NCBI GenBank assembly: GCA_035995425.1
Contig: DASYKM010000243.1
Coordinates: forward strand, 1 to 44,307
Direction: 5' to 3'
Origin: CADEED01 sp035995425
GTDB lineage: Bacteria; Pseudomonadota; Gammaproteobacteria; Steroidobacterales; Steroidobacteraceae
Length of the DNA stretch: 44,307 bases
Shown: in pieces, positions 22,082 to 30,722 of the stretch
How the letters are laid out: every line of letters begins with the position of its first letter
Numbering within the stretch: position 1 is the stretch's first letter
The notes under the pieces: generated by a model
The model's database searches: none
Seen by the model: the letters and a program-made list of their open reading frames with translations, nothing else
Told to the model about the DNA's origin: nothing
Made by a program: the position numbers and the translations under genes

Positions 22082-25000
22082 ATGTCGACATCCGAACACG
22101 CATCCGCGTCCTTGCGAACCGCGATCTCGATGGCGCTGCTATGCGCCGGATTGATGCTGCCGGCGCAAACTACTCGCGCGCAGGACAGTACCGCCCCGGA
22201 ATCCCAGGAGCTCGAAGAAGTCGTCGTCACCGGTTTCCGTGGATCGCTGAATACCGCGCTCGCGCAGAAGCGCACCGAAACCGCCAGTGTCGACGTCATC
22301 GCGTCCGAAGACATCGGCAAATTCCCCGACAGCAATCTCGCGGAATCCATGCAGCGCATTCCGTCGGTCGCGCTCTCGCGCGGCGACGGCGGCGAAGGCA
22401 AGAACATCTCCGTACGCGGCCTCGGCCCGACGTTCACGCGCGTGCGCATCAACGGAATGGAAGGCTCGGCGCAGACCGGCGCGAGCGACATTTACGGCGC
22501 GGGCAATAACGGCCGCAGCTTCGACTTCAACGTGTTTCCGACCGAAATCTTCTCGCAGCTCGCCGTCCGCAAGACGATGTCGGCGGACGTAGAGGAAGGC
22601 TCGCTCGGCGCGACGGTCGACTTGCGCGCGCCCCGCCCGCTCGACCTCGCCGATGACACGGTGTTCACGATTACCGGACGCGGCATCTACAACGACGTAT
22701 CCGAAGACATGGACCCGCGCGCCTCGGCGCTGTTCTCGAAGAAATTTTTCGACGACAAGTTCGGCATCCTGTTGTCAGGCGCCTACCAGGAGCGACACAG
22801 CCGCGAAGTCGGCTATTCCGCGGTCGACGTCCTCGCCGCCAGCTCCAACGCCAACAACATCGCGGTCACGCCCATGGGCGGTCCGGTGCCGCCCGGGATC
22901 TACCTACCGTACTGCACGCCCATCGGCTGGACGACGACGGCGCCGAGCCCGGTGCCGGGCACGCGCGGCACGACGGCCGCGAATTGCAGCGCCGGCGCAT
23001 ATGGCGTAAATCCGCGCACCAGCGATCTCGCGGCGTTCACGACCGTGTACAACATGACGAGTCCCGGCATCGTCGACCCGGTGTCGCACGTGCCGATCCC
23101 CGGAGGCGGAGCTTTCTTCCCGCGCCTGCCGCGCTACGTGAATTCCGAGCAGGACACCTCACGCACCGGCGGCACGCTCAGCATGCAGTGGGCGCCCGGC
23201 GAGAACACCAAGCTCTCCCTCGACGGTCTGTACTCGCGCTACGCGGTCGTGCGTCGCGACAACTACATCGCGGGCATTTCGACCGGCCGCAACCTGACCA
23301 ACAACGGTCAGCCGATGACGTCCATCAGGGCAGTGACGTTCGACGACAAGGGATCGGTCCAGTCGGCCACTTTCGATGGCATGGACGTGCGCTCCGAAGG
23401 CTTGGTCGACAACTACATCGCGACTTTCAAGCAGGCGAACCTCGACTTCGAACATGCGTTCTCCGACAGCTTCAAGATCACGGCATCGGCCGGGCGTTCG
23501 CTGTCGGTCTGGGACGGCCCGAAGCGCCTGCAGACCTTCATCGACGCGATCGACGTCGACAACTTCACGATCGACTTCAGCGGGCGTGAGACTCCGCTCA
23601 TCGGCTTCGGTTTCGACGTCTCGAACCCGGCGAACTTCACCTACGCGGCGACGCCGGATTCCAACCAGACGGTGGTCGGTGGCTACTCCTTCCAGGGCAA
23701 GCCGTCGCGCAACGTCACCGCGAACACGCTGTTCGAGCTCGCGGGCGACTGGCAGATGAATGACGCCTTCAAGCTGAAGGGCGGTCTGCAATGGCGGCAG
23801 AACAACTTCAAGAGCCACGTTTCCGGCATCCTGGCCGCGTCGACCGTGACGCAGAACCTGCCGGCGGGGACGACGCTCGCGGACTACACGCTGACCATCG
23901 ATGATCTCGACAGCAAGTTCGGCGCTGGCGCCCCGGCAAGCTGGGTCGCCATGGACCCGAAGAAGTGGGCCGAGACGTTCAACTATCCCGCCGCGTTCAA
24001 CTTCTGCGGCATCGAGTGCGGCGCCAACCGCAGCCAGATGCTCGAGGAAATTACCGGTGCGTTCGCAATGCTGGCGTTCAACACGGAGTGGGGAATCCCG
24101 GTGCGTGGTGATGTCGGCGTGCGTTACGTGAACACGCGCCAGTCGGCGGTCGGTTACATCCCGATCGCGGCGCCAATGGGCGCGCCGTTCCCGAACGTGG
24201 GCTTCCGCCAGGACGTCGACCAGGAATACCACGACTTGCTGCCCTCGCTGAACATGGTGTTCGAGTTCACGCCCGACCTGCTGATGCGCTTCTCCGCGGC
24301 CAAAGTCATGGCCCGCGCCGACCTCGGCAGCCTGTCGCCGAGCGTGTCGGTCACCGCGACCACGCACACCGCATCGGTGAACAATCCGCTGCTGGAGCCG
24401 ATCCGGGCGAAGACCGCGGATCTGGCACTCGAGTGGTATTTCGCGGAAGGCTCGCTGCTGTCGGCGGCGGTGTTCTACAAGGACATCGAGACCTACATCC
24501 AGCGCATCACGGGCGACGAGCCGTTCCGCAACCTGGGAGTGCCGGACTCGGTGCTCGCCGGTTCGCCGTCCTCGCCGACGGATACGTTTCAGGTGAGCCG
24601 GCTGCAGAACACGGAGGGCGGACCACTCAAGGGCTTCGAGCTCAATGCGCAGGTCCAGTTCCGCAACCTGCCGGGCTTCTGGAGCAACACGGGCTTTCTC
24701 GCGAACTACACGCACGTGGAGTCGACGATCAAGTACGTGCTCACGAGCGCCGGCGGCGTGCCGCTGACGTTCACCGAAGATGACCTCGTCGACCTTTCGC
24801 CCAACACCGCGAGCGGCACGTTGTTCTACGACAACGGCACCGTCAGCGTCCGCACGACGGGCTCGTATCGCGACGCGTACATTCGCGGACTTCCGGCCTC
24901 GGCCGGCAGCGACGTGCGCGGCAACAAGGCGAACATGTTCGTGGACGCGTCGGCGTCGTGGAACGTCAATGACAACCTGTCGCTCATCCTCGAAGCGCAG

Positions 25001-25111
25001 AACCTGACCGATGAGCGCAACACGCTCTTCATCGACCGGTCACGCGAAGACACGTTGTTCCAGACGGAGATCGGCCGCACCTTCACGATCGGTGCGACCT
25101 TCAAGTTCTGA
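22082..25111 (+). CDS. TonB-dependent receptor (Xanthomonas/Caulobacter type)
   Basis: This roughly 1009-aa outer-membrane protein has a signal peptide ending near TTRA/QDST, a TonB box ELEEVVVTGFRG (about 43-54), a plug domain with IGKFPDSNLAESMQRIPSVAL and ISVRGLGPTFTRVRINGME, and a long beta-barrel ending in FTIGATFKF with the terminal Phe. The plug sequences are those of the carbohydrate-linked Xanth-Caul receptor group, which import oligosaccharides. AAGGGGGA lies 8 bases before the ATG at 22082; the ATG at 22061 lies upstream of that site. It follows the GntR gene by 210 bases and has its own putative operator and terminator. The substrate is not readable but may be shared with the GH39 operon. 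Confidence 0.95.
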   Translation: MSTSEHASASLRTAISMALLCAGLMLPAQTTRAQDSTAPESQELEEVVVTGFRGSLNTALAQKRTETASVDVIASEDIGKFPDSNLAESMQRIPSVALSRGDGGEGKNISVRGLGPTFTRVRINGMEGSAQTGASDIYGAGNNGRSFDFNVFPTEIFSQLAVRKTMSADVEEGSLGATVDLRAPRPLDLADDTVFTITGRGIYNDVSEDMDPRASALFSKKFFDDKFGILLSGAYQERHSREVGYSAVDVLAASSNANNIAVTPMGGPVPPGIYLPYCTPIGWTTTAPSPVPGTRGTTAANCSAGAYGVNPRTSDLAAFTTVYNMTSPGIVDPVSHVPIPGGGAFFPRLPRYVNSEQDTSRTGGTLSMQWAPGENTKLSLDGLYSRYAVVRRDNYIAGISTGRNLTNNGQPMTSIRAVTFDDKGSVQSATFDGMDVRSEGLVDNYIATFKQANLDFEHAFSDSFKITASAGRSLSVWDGPKRLQTFIDAIDVDNFTIDFSGRETPLIGFGFDVSNPANFTYAATPDSNQTVVGGYSFQGKPSRNVTANTLFELAGDWQMNDAFKLKGGLQWRQNNFKSHVSGILAASTVTQNLPAGTTLADYTLTIDDLDSKFGAGAPASWVAMDPKKWAETFNYPAAFNFCGIECGANRSQMLEEITGAFAMLAFNTEWGIPVRGDVGVRYVNTRQSAVGYIPIAAPMGAPFPNVGFRQDVDQEYHDLLPSLNMVFEFTPDLLMRFSAAKVMARADLGSLSPSVSVTATTHTASVNNPLLEPIRAKTADLALEWYFAEGSLLSAAVFYKDIETYIQRITGDEPFRNLGVPDSVLAGSPSSPTDTFQVSRLQNTEGGPLKGFELNAQVQFRNLPGFWSNTGFLANYTHVESTIKYVLTSAGGVPLTFTEDDLVDLSPNTASGTLFYDNGTVSVRTTGSYRDAYIRGLPASAGSDVRGNKANMFVDASASWNVNDNLSLILEAQNLTDERNTLFIDRSREDTLFQTEIGRTFTIGATFKF

Positions 25112-25137
25112 TCGCCGGACGATCGTCGAGTAGATAG

Positions 25138-25167
25138 AGGCCGCCCCGGAAGGGGCGGCCTTTTTTT
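25138..25167 (+). terminator. Intrinsic terminator of the TonB-dependent receptor
   Basis: A 9-bp GC stem (GGCCGCCCC with GGGGCGGCC), extended by one A-T pair, closes a GGAA tetraloop and is followed by seven T. This is a textbook Rho-independent terminator 27 bases after the receptor stop. Its T run touches the stop codon of the convergent amidase. Confidence 0.95.
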
Positions 25168-26681
25168 CAGGGCGCGCGCTGTGCCTGCTCGAACGAATAA
25201 CCGAGTGACAGCAGTTTCTGCTCGGACCACGCGGCGCCGAAGAACGAAAGGCCGACCGGCAGCCCCGATATCTGTCCCATCGGCACCGTGAGGTGCGGAT
25301 ATCCCGACACGGCGGGAAGCTGGGTCGATGACGCCGGCGAATGGTCGCCGTTGACGAGGTCGATGGTCCATGCGGGTCCATAGGTCGGAGCAACCAAGGC
25401 GACCACCTGGTGCTCGCGCAGCAATCGATCGATTCCTTGCGCTCCGGCGAGGTCATGCGCCTTCTGCAGTGCCTGCGTGTACTTCGGATCGCTCAACCCG
25501 CCGGTTGCCTGCGCCTGCTCGAACAGCTCCTGTCCGAACCAGATCATCTCGCGCGGCTCCGCGTTGTTGAACGCGATGACATCGGCCAGGGTCCGCGTCT
25601 TCACGCTCTCGGGCGTGGTTGCCAGGTAGGCGTTGAGGTCGGCCTTCAGCTCCGTGAGCAGAATGGTGAGCTCGAGATCGCCGAGATCGGCGAAATCGAA
25701 TTTGTCGATTTCCACCAGCACCGCGCCCTGCGCCTTGAGCACTTCGAGCGCCTCGTTGAAAGCTTTTTCCGTGGGCGGAGAGAATCCCTTGATGAACCGC
25801 GCAACCCCGAGTCGCACACCCTTCAATGCGCCGGCATCGAGCCCCGCGCTGTAGTTGGTTCTCGGGGCTTTGCCGCGCGACTCGGCCAGCGCCGTCAACA
25901 ACGTCGCCGCGTCCTGAACCGTCGCGGCCATCGGCCCGGCGGTGTCCTGGGTATGGCTTATGGGAACGATGCCCGCTCCCGAGATGAGTCCGACCGTGGG
26001 CTTGAGTCCCACGAGCCCGGTCACCGACGCCGGACAGGTTACCGAGCCATCGGTCTCGGTTCCCACGGCGAGGGGCGCGAAGTGGGCCGCAACCGCCACG
26101 CCGGACCCCGAGCTCGATCCGCAAGCCGTGCGCTGCGGGTTCAGCGGATTCACGGCGAGCCCGCCTACCGCACTCCAGCCGCTGCTCGACCATCCGGAGC
26201 GGATATTGGCCCACTCCGACAGATTCGCCTTGGCGATGACGATGACTCCGGCTTCCGTCAGTCTGTCTACCAGCGGCGCGTTGCGGGTGCGCAGGTTGTT
26301 GGCGAGCGCCAGCGATCCGGCGGTCGTGACCGCGCCGGCAAGATCGATGTTGTCCTTGATGATCACCGGTATGCCGTGCAACGGACCGCGGAGCTTGCCT
26401 GCTTTGCGCTCGCGATCGAGGCGCTCGGCTTCACGCATCGCATTGGGATTGGTGGCGATGATGGCGTGCAGCTTCGGATCGCAGTTGGCGATGCGTTCGA
26501 GATAACCCCGTACCAGATCCACGGAGGAAACTTTTTTCTGTTCCAGCGCGGCCGTGATTTCCGGGAGGGTGGCGGTCGACAGATCCAGCGGGCCCGCTTT
26601 TTCTTTGCTGTCGCACGCATGTGCGAACGGCGACAGGAGCAGCGCCACGCCGAAGACCAGGAACACAGTTTTGTTTGTCAT
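25167..26681 (-). CDS. Amidase signature family protein, exported
   Basis: This 504-aa enzyme has the Ser-cisSer-Lys triad of the amidase signature family: K109 in PVIIKDNID, the cis-Ser within GSSSGSG (189-191) and nucleophile S213 in GTETDGSVTCPA. It hydrolyses an amide bond; the family ranges from peptide and indole-acetamide amidases to secreted amidases, and specificity is unclear. The N-terminus (VFLVFGVALLLSPFAHAC) is a signal peptide. C23 followed by DSKEK suggests a lipoprotein although AHAC is not a canonical lipobox. It lies 51 bases downstream of the FMN reductase on the same strand, so the two may be co-transcribed. The start is the ATG at 26681. Confidence 0.92.
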   Translation of the reverse strand: MTNKTVFLVFGVALLLSPFAHACDSKEKAGPLDLSTATLPEITAALEQKKVSSVDLVRGYLERIANCDPKLHAIIATNPNAMREAERLDRERKAGKLRGPLHGIPVIIKDNIDLAGAVTTAGSLALANNLRTRNAPLVDRLTEAGVIVIAKANLSEWANIRSGWSSSGWSAVGGLAVNPLNPQRTACGSSSGSGVAVAAHFAPLAVGTETDGSVTCPASVTGLVGLKPTVGLISGAGIVPISHTQDTAGPMAATVQDAATLLTALAESRGKAPRTNYSAGLDAGALKGVRLGVARFIKGFSPPTEKAFNEALEVLKAQGAVLVEIDKFDFADLGDLELTILLTELKADLNAYLATTPESVKTRTLADVIAFNNAEPREMIWFGQELFEQAQATGGLSDPKYTQALQKAHDLAGAQGIDRLLREHQVVALVAPTYGPAWTIDLVNGDHSPASSTQLPAVSGYPHLTVPMGQISGLPVGLSFFGAAWSEQKLLSLGYSFEQAQRAP

Positions 26682-26732
26682 GCGCTCGAGTTTATACCCG
26701 ATGCGGCGCTGGTGGCCCGGCCGAGGCAACGC

Positions 26733-27350
26733 TCATGCACTCGCTTCCAGCCGCGCAGCGGCCGCTCGCGACGTACTCTCCCGCCCTGCTTTCAACGTTG
26801 CCGTCCACCACAGCAGGTCGTCGAGCATGGCCTCGGCGGGGATCGCAAGCTGCGCGAGTCCCGCTTCCACATCGCCACCCTGATAGTGAGCCCACAGCGT
26901 GGGTGCAGGAATGTGCACCGAGGAACGAATCGGGGCGATCTGCAGCTCGATCATGATCTCGCGCAGCTGCTGCACGGCGCGCACGCCCATGGCGGAGCCA
27001 TAGCTCACGAAGCACGCCGCCTTGCGATGCCACTCGGGATACACCCAGTCGATGGCGTTCTTGAGGACCGCGGCGGGTCCGTAGTTGTATTCGGGGGTGA
27101 CGAAGACGAAGCCGTCGGACTCACCGATCGCCGCGGTCCATTTGCGAACGACTTCGTGCTCGAACGCCGGGCGGCCAGGCCAGGCCGGTGTCATCGGCTG
27201 ATCGAAGAATGGCATCGGAAAGTCGCGCAGGTCGAGCAGCCGGGCCTCGATGCCGGCGCGCGCCTTCAAGTGCTGCAGAATCCAGCGGGCCGGCTTTTCC
27301 GAGAAACGTCCTTCGCGCGTGCTGCCGACGATGACGGAAATTGTGGTCAT
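26733..27350 (-). CDS. NAD(P)H-dependent FMN reductase (flavodoxin-like)
   Basis: This 205-aa cytoplasmic flavoprotein has the phosphate-binding loop VGSTREGRFSEKPARW near 7-22 and the family signature TPEYNYGPAAVLKNAIDW near 86-103. It reduces flavins, quinones or azo compounds using NAD(P)H. AAGGA lies 8 bases before the ATG at 27350; the ATG at 27359 abuts the site and is less likely. The divergent neighbour is an HxlR regulator, a common pairing in which the regulator responds to quinones or aldehydes and controls the reductase. Confidence 0.92.
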   Translation of the reverse strand: MTTISVIVGSTREGRFSEKPARWILQHLKARAGIEARLLDLRDFPMPFFDQPMTPAWPGRPAFEHEVVRKWTAAIGESDGFVFVTPEYNYGPAAVLKNAIDWVYPEWHRKAACFVSYGSAMGVRAVQQLREIMIELQIAPIRSSVHIPAPTLWAHYQGGDVEAGLAQLAIPAEAMLDDLLWWTATLKAGRESTSRAAAARLEASA

Positions 27351-27374
27351 GCTGTTCATCCTTGCGTTTCGGGC

Positions 27375-27404
27375 TTGGTTACTATTTGTGCCTGGCGCTA
27401 GAAT
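27375..27404 (+). promoter_or_regulatory. Promoter candidate for the HxlR gene
   Basis: A -35-like TTGGTT (27375-27380) is separated by 18 bases from a -10-like TAGAAT (27399-27404, five of six consensus positions). Transcription would begin about 27411, roughly 30 bases before the TTG start. Confidence 0.35.
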
Positions 27405-27426
27405 GGTGCCCTCGAGCAAACCCCAC

Positions 27427-27433
27427 AAGGAGG
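27427..27433 (+). promoter_or_regulatory. Strong ribosome-binding site that fixes a TTG start
   Basis: AAGGAGG, a full anti-16S match, ends 7 bases before TTG at 27441. No ATG or GTG lies at a suitable distance, so the HxlR protein starts with TTG. Confidence 0.7.
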
Positions 27434-27440
27434 CACTTTT

Positions 27441-27884
27441 TTGATACCGGGTAACAAGCATGAGCCCGAAGTGTGCGACGCGGTCAGCGCGACGCTCGCG
27501 CGCATCGGCGACAAGTGGACTTTGCTGGTGGTGGAGTTGCTGGCCGACGGCCCGATGCGCTTCAACGAGATGCGCCGCACCATCGGCAGCATCTCGCAGC
27601 GCATGCTGACGCTCACGGTGCGCGGGCTGGAGCGTGACGGTCTGGTCACACGCACCGTCTATCCGACGATTCCGCCGCGCGTGGACTACGAACTGACGAA
27701 GTTGGGACGCACTTTGCGTGAGCCGGTGATAGCGCTCGCCGAGTGGGCGAGAAAGAACATGCCCGCCATGTCAGAGGCGCGCAAGGCGTTCGATGCGGGC
27801 GGTGTCGCCAAGCCGAGCCATCGGCGCGCGACACGGCGCGCGCCGCCGTTCTTGCGCTCCCAGCGCGTTTCCCGCGCGAATTGA
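27441..27884 (+). CDS. HxlR family winged-helix transcriptional regulator
   Basis: This 147-aa protein shows the HxlR winged helix: ATLARIGDKWTLLVVELLADGPMRFNEMRRTIGSISQRMLTLTVRGLERDGLVTR (about 17-72), followed by the PPRVDYELTKLGRTL wing. A conserved cysteine near the N-terminus (C12, EPEVCDAV) is at the place where YodB/QorR-type members sense quinones or electrophiles by thiol modification. It probably controls itself and the divergent FMN reductase across a 90-base gap. The C-terminal 25 residues are basic and unlike the core. Confidence 0.92.
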   Translation: MIPGNKHEPEVCDAVSATLARIGDKWTLLVVELLADGPMRFNEMRRTIGSISQRMLTLTVRGLERDGLVTRTVYPTIPPRVDYELTKLGRTLREPVIALAEWARKNMPAMSEARKAFDAGGVAKPSHRRATRRAPPFLRSQRVSRAN

Positions 27885-27929
27885 GCTCGTGGGAATCGGC
27901 CCGCGGCGCTCGCCGCGAGCCGTGCTGCG

Positions 27930-28310
27930 TCAGTAGCCGCTGCCTCCACCACCGCCGCCCGCCGCTGCGGCGACCGCCAGCGCGCCCACGATGACGGCAC
28001 CGATGATCAGTCCTTTCTTGCTCATGTGCGAACCGTCAGCGCGCTGCACATCGAGCGACGCGATGTCGGCGTAGGGAACGCGCACGTTCTTGCCCACGAG
28101 CGCGGCATCCTCGACTCCGGTGACGGTGAATTTCTGTTGTGCCCCGCCCTTTTTCGTCACGACCACCGACTCGCCGACCTTCACATCCGGTCGCGAAATA
28201 GTTTGATCGTGTTGCGTCAGCGGCACGTTCTGCAGGCTGGTGCAGCCGGTGGTGAGAAAGGTCGCCACGGTTACCAGCGCGACGACGCGCTTCCAACGAT
28301 ACATGTTCAT
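27930..28310 (-). CDS. Small lipoprotein with C-terminal hydrophobic, glycine-rich tail
   Basis: This 126-aa protein has an N-terminal lipobox (TFLTTGC, Cys around 22), a short beta-rich domain with a VKVGESVVVTKKGG loop, then a C-terminal hydrophobic helix (KGLIIGAVIVGALAVAAAAG) ending in a glycine run. It appears anchored both by lipid and by a helix. Similar small envelope lipoproteins are common and uncharacterised in Xanthomonadales. The ATG at 28310 has GAGGA 5 bases upstream. It is 143 bases from the GH3 gene on the same strand and probably has its own promoter. Confidence 0.75.
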   Translation of the reverse strand: MNMYRWKRVVALVTVATFLTTGCTSLQNVPLTQHDQTISRPDVKVGESVVVTKKGGAQQKFTVTGVEDAALVGKNVRVPYADIASLDVQRADGSHMSKKGLIIGAVIVGALAVAAAAGGGGGGSGY

Positions 28311-28453
28311 GTTTTTCCTCGCATTCGAGCGCCGCGAGCGCGGAGGGATTTCAGCGCTGGGGCGACGTCTGCAAGTGAGTAGCGCCAAAAGCCGCGCCGG
28401 TTCGCCGGGCGGCGTTCCGGAGGCGATTTTAATGTTTGGCGGAGCGCCGGGGC

Positions 28454-30676
28454 CTAAGGGCGGTAGCCTGCCGGCAAGCGTCGTTCGGTCAGCTGCACCG
28501 AAGTCCGCAGCGCGATGTCCGCGGCGGAGCTACCTACCGCGATCTGGTACGTACCCGCTGCAACGCGCCATGAATTCTCCGCCGCGGTGAATACACCGAG
28601 CAGGCGCGGGTCGACGCGTAGCTCGACCGTCGTGCTCGAGCCTGGCTGGAGCTCGACCTTGCGCCAGGCGCCGAGTCGTTTGGGTGCCTCCCAACCCCCG
28701 GCCGCCGGCGAGACGTATACCTGGGGCGCGTCGCTGCCAACACGCGCGCCCGTGTTCCGTACTTCGAAATTCACCACGAGATCCTGCCCATCGAGCCGCG
28801 CCTGAAGATTGCTGTATTTGAATTCGGTGTATGACAGGCCGAATCCGAATGCGAACAGCGGCTGCAATTTCTTCGCGTCAAACCACTTGTAGCCGACCGT
28901 CGCACCTTCGGCGTAGTGCACGTCGAGGGACTTTGTCCCTTGCACATTCTCCGTCAGCGCCGCGCGTGCGAACTGACTCTCATCGGCCGGAAAGGTGATC
29001 GGCAATCGGCCGGACGGGTTCACCACGCCGAAGAGTAGTTTGGCGATTGACTCACCGCCGCTGGTACCCGGATACCACGCCTGCAATACACCGCCGACCT
29101 GGTCGAGCCAGGGCATGAATACCGCGCCGCCGGTCTCCAGCACGACCACGGTATGGGGATTGGCACTCGCGACCGCGGCGATCAACGCGTCCTGGTCGTC
29201 CGGCAGATTGAGCGGATTGTCGAGCGACTCACCACTCCATTGCGTGGCGAATACGATGGCGACGTCACTCTGCGCGGCGAGACGCGCGGCGGCCTTGCGG
29301 TCTTCGCCCCCGGCAAATTGCACTTGCGCGCGTGGCGCGAGATCGCGGATGGCGCGCAGGGGCGACGACGGGTAGTACATGATGGGCCCCGGCCATCCCG
29401 TGGGCTTGAGGCCGGGCACTGCGTTGCCGCCGACTGGATAGACCAGCGACGAGCCGCCGCCCGCGAGCACGCCTTTGTCCGCGTATCCACCGATGACGGC
29501 GATGCGCCCCATCGAGCTCAGCGGCAGAAGCCCGCCCTTGTTCTTGAGCAACACCGCGCCCTGTTCCGCTGCCGCGCGCGAGATTTCCGCGTGCGCCTTG
29601 AAATCGATGGGACCGATGGCGACCGGATGGTCGATGACGCCCTTGGCGAACATCGTGCGCAGGATGCGCCGCGCCATCTCGGTGAGGCGCGCTTCGCTCA
29701 AGCTCCCGCCCTCGACTGCCTTGAGCATCAAGTCGCCAAAGTACGGCTGATCGTCGAAGGGATAGCCGGACTGCTGATCGAGTCCGGCAAGCGCTGCCTT
29801 CGCGGTGCTGTGCGTCGCGCCCCAATCCGACATCACATAGCCCTGCCAGCCCCAGTCGCGCCGCAGAACATCGGTCAACAGGAACGCGCTCTCGCAGGAG
29901 TGCTCGCCCCACACCTTGTTATAGGAGCACATGACCGAGCCCGGATTCGACTGCTCGATGGCGATCTGGAAGGCCAGCAGGTCGGACATGCGCGCCTGGG
30001 CAGGGTCCATCACCACGTTCAGCGAATTGCGATCGGTTTCCTGATCGTTCAGCGCGAAATGTTTGACGGTCGAAATGATGTGGTTGGATTCGATGCCGGA
30101 GATCTGCGCGCCGACCATCACGCCGGCCAGCAGCGGATCTTCCCCGGCGTATTCGAAATTGCGGCCATTGCGCGGCTCGCGCGTAAGGTTCACGCCACCG
30201 CCTAACATGACGTTGAATCCCGAAGCGCGTGCCTCGGCGCCGATCATGGCGCCGGCGCGGCGCGCGGCCTCAGGATTCCAGGTCGCGGCCGTGGCGAGAC
30301 CAGACGGCAACGCGGTGCGTTCGCGTTTTTCCTTCGCGCCGCCCTGCGTCGCGACTCCTATGCCGGCGTCGGTCTCCCATTGCGGCGGAATGCCGAGTCG
30401 TGGGATGCCGGGCACATAGCCCGCTGAACCTGCTCGCGCTTCCGTCGCCGCGGTGAATTTCTTCCAGGGCGCGTCGGTCGCGAAGAAGGCGAATACGAGG
30501 GTTTGTTTCTCTTCGCGCGTCAGCTGCGCGGCGACGAGCTCGGCGCGCTTGTCCGCGTCGAGCGCTGGATTCGTCCAAGGTTGTTTGCCCGCCTCATCGG
30601 CCATCGTCGGCGGTGACTGGGCCACGGAGAACGCGGCGAGGGCCGCGGAAATCATGAACGAGTAGCGGGTTTTCAT
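28454..30676 (-). CDS. Secreted GH3 family beta-glycosidase
   Basis: This roughly 740-aa protein has a signal peptide (SFMISAALAAFSVAQS), the GH3 TIM barrel with substrate-binding K-H (205-206, STVKHFALNDQ) and nucleophile D284 in YVMSDWGATHS, the alpha/beta sandwich domain (about 390-560) and a fibronectin-III-like C-terminal domain (YTEFKYSNLQARLDGQDLVVNFEVRNTGARVGSDAPQVYV). Beta-glucosidase or beta-xylosidase activity is expected. It is last in a GH37-GH78-GH3 operon, 46 bases after the rhamnosidase. The ATG at 30676 is used; a GTG 18 bases earlier is an alternative. No strong ribosome-binding site is seen. Confidence 0.93.
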   Translation of the reverse strand: MKTRYSFMISAALAAFSVAQSPPTMADEAGKQPWTNPALDADKRAELVAAQLTREEKQTLVFAFFATDAPWKKFTAATEARAGSAGYVPGIPRLGIPPQWETDAGIGVATQGGAKEKRERTALPSGLATAATWNPEAARRAGAMIGAEARASGFNVMLGGGVNLTREPRNGRNFEYAGEDPLLAGVMVGAQISGIESNHIISTVKHFALNDQETDRNSLNVVMDPAQARMSDLLAFQIAIEQSNPGSVMCSYNKVWGEHSCESAFLLTDVLRRDWGWQGYVMSDWGATHSTAKAALAGLDQQSGYPFDDQPYFGDLMLKAVEGGSLSEARLTEMARRILRTMFAKGVIDHPVAIGPIDFKAHAEISRAAAEQGAVLLKNKGGLLPLSSMGRIAVIGGYADKGVLAGGGSSLVYPVGGNAVPGLKPTGWPGPIMYYPSSPLRAIRDLAPRAQVQFAGGEDRKAAARLAAQSDVAIVFATQWSGESLDNPLNLPDDQDALIAAVASANPHTVVVLETGGAVFMPWLDQVGGVLQAWYPGTSGGESIAKLLFGVVNPSGRLPITFPADESQFARAALTENVQGTKSLDVHYAEGATVGYKWFDAKKLQPLFAFGFGLSYTEFKYSNLQARLDGQDLVVNFEVRNTGARVGSDAPQVYVSPAAGGWEAPKRLGAWRKVELQPGSSTTVELRVDPRLLGVFTAAENSWRVAAGTYQIAVGSSAADIALRTSVQLTERRLPAGYRP

Positions 30677-30722
30677 GCGGCGAGAGTTGACCACATTCCG
30701 CCGTGCCGCGCATGTGGCAAGG

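Noticed and set aside
23159..24715. 518-codon minus-strand open frame inside the first TonB-dependent receptor
   Set aside because: The real receptor continues without a break across it, and the antisense translation has the usual Arg/Val/Glu bias of shadow frames.
25341..27401. 686-codon plus-strand open frame opposite the amidase and FMN reductase
   Set aside because: It is antisense to two genes with intact catalytic motifs, has an arginine/glycine-rich low-complexity translation with no domain, and spans their intergenic gap. It is a high-GC antisense artefact.
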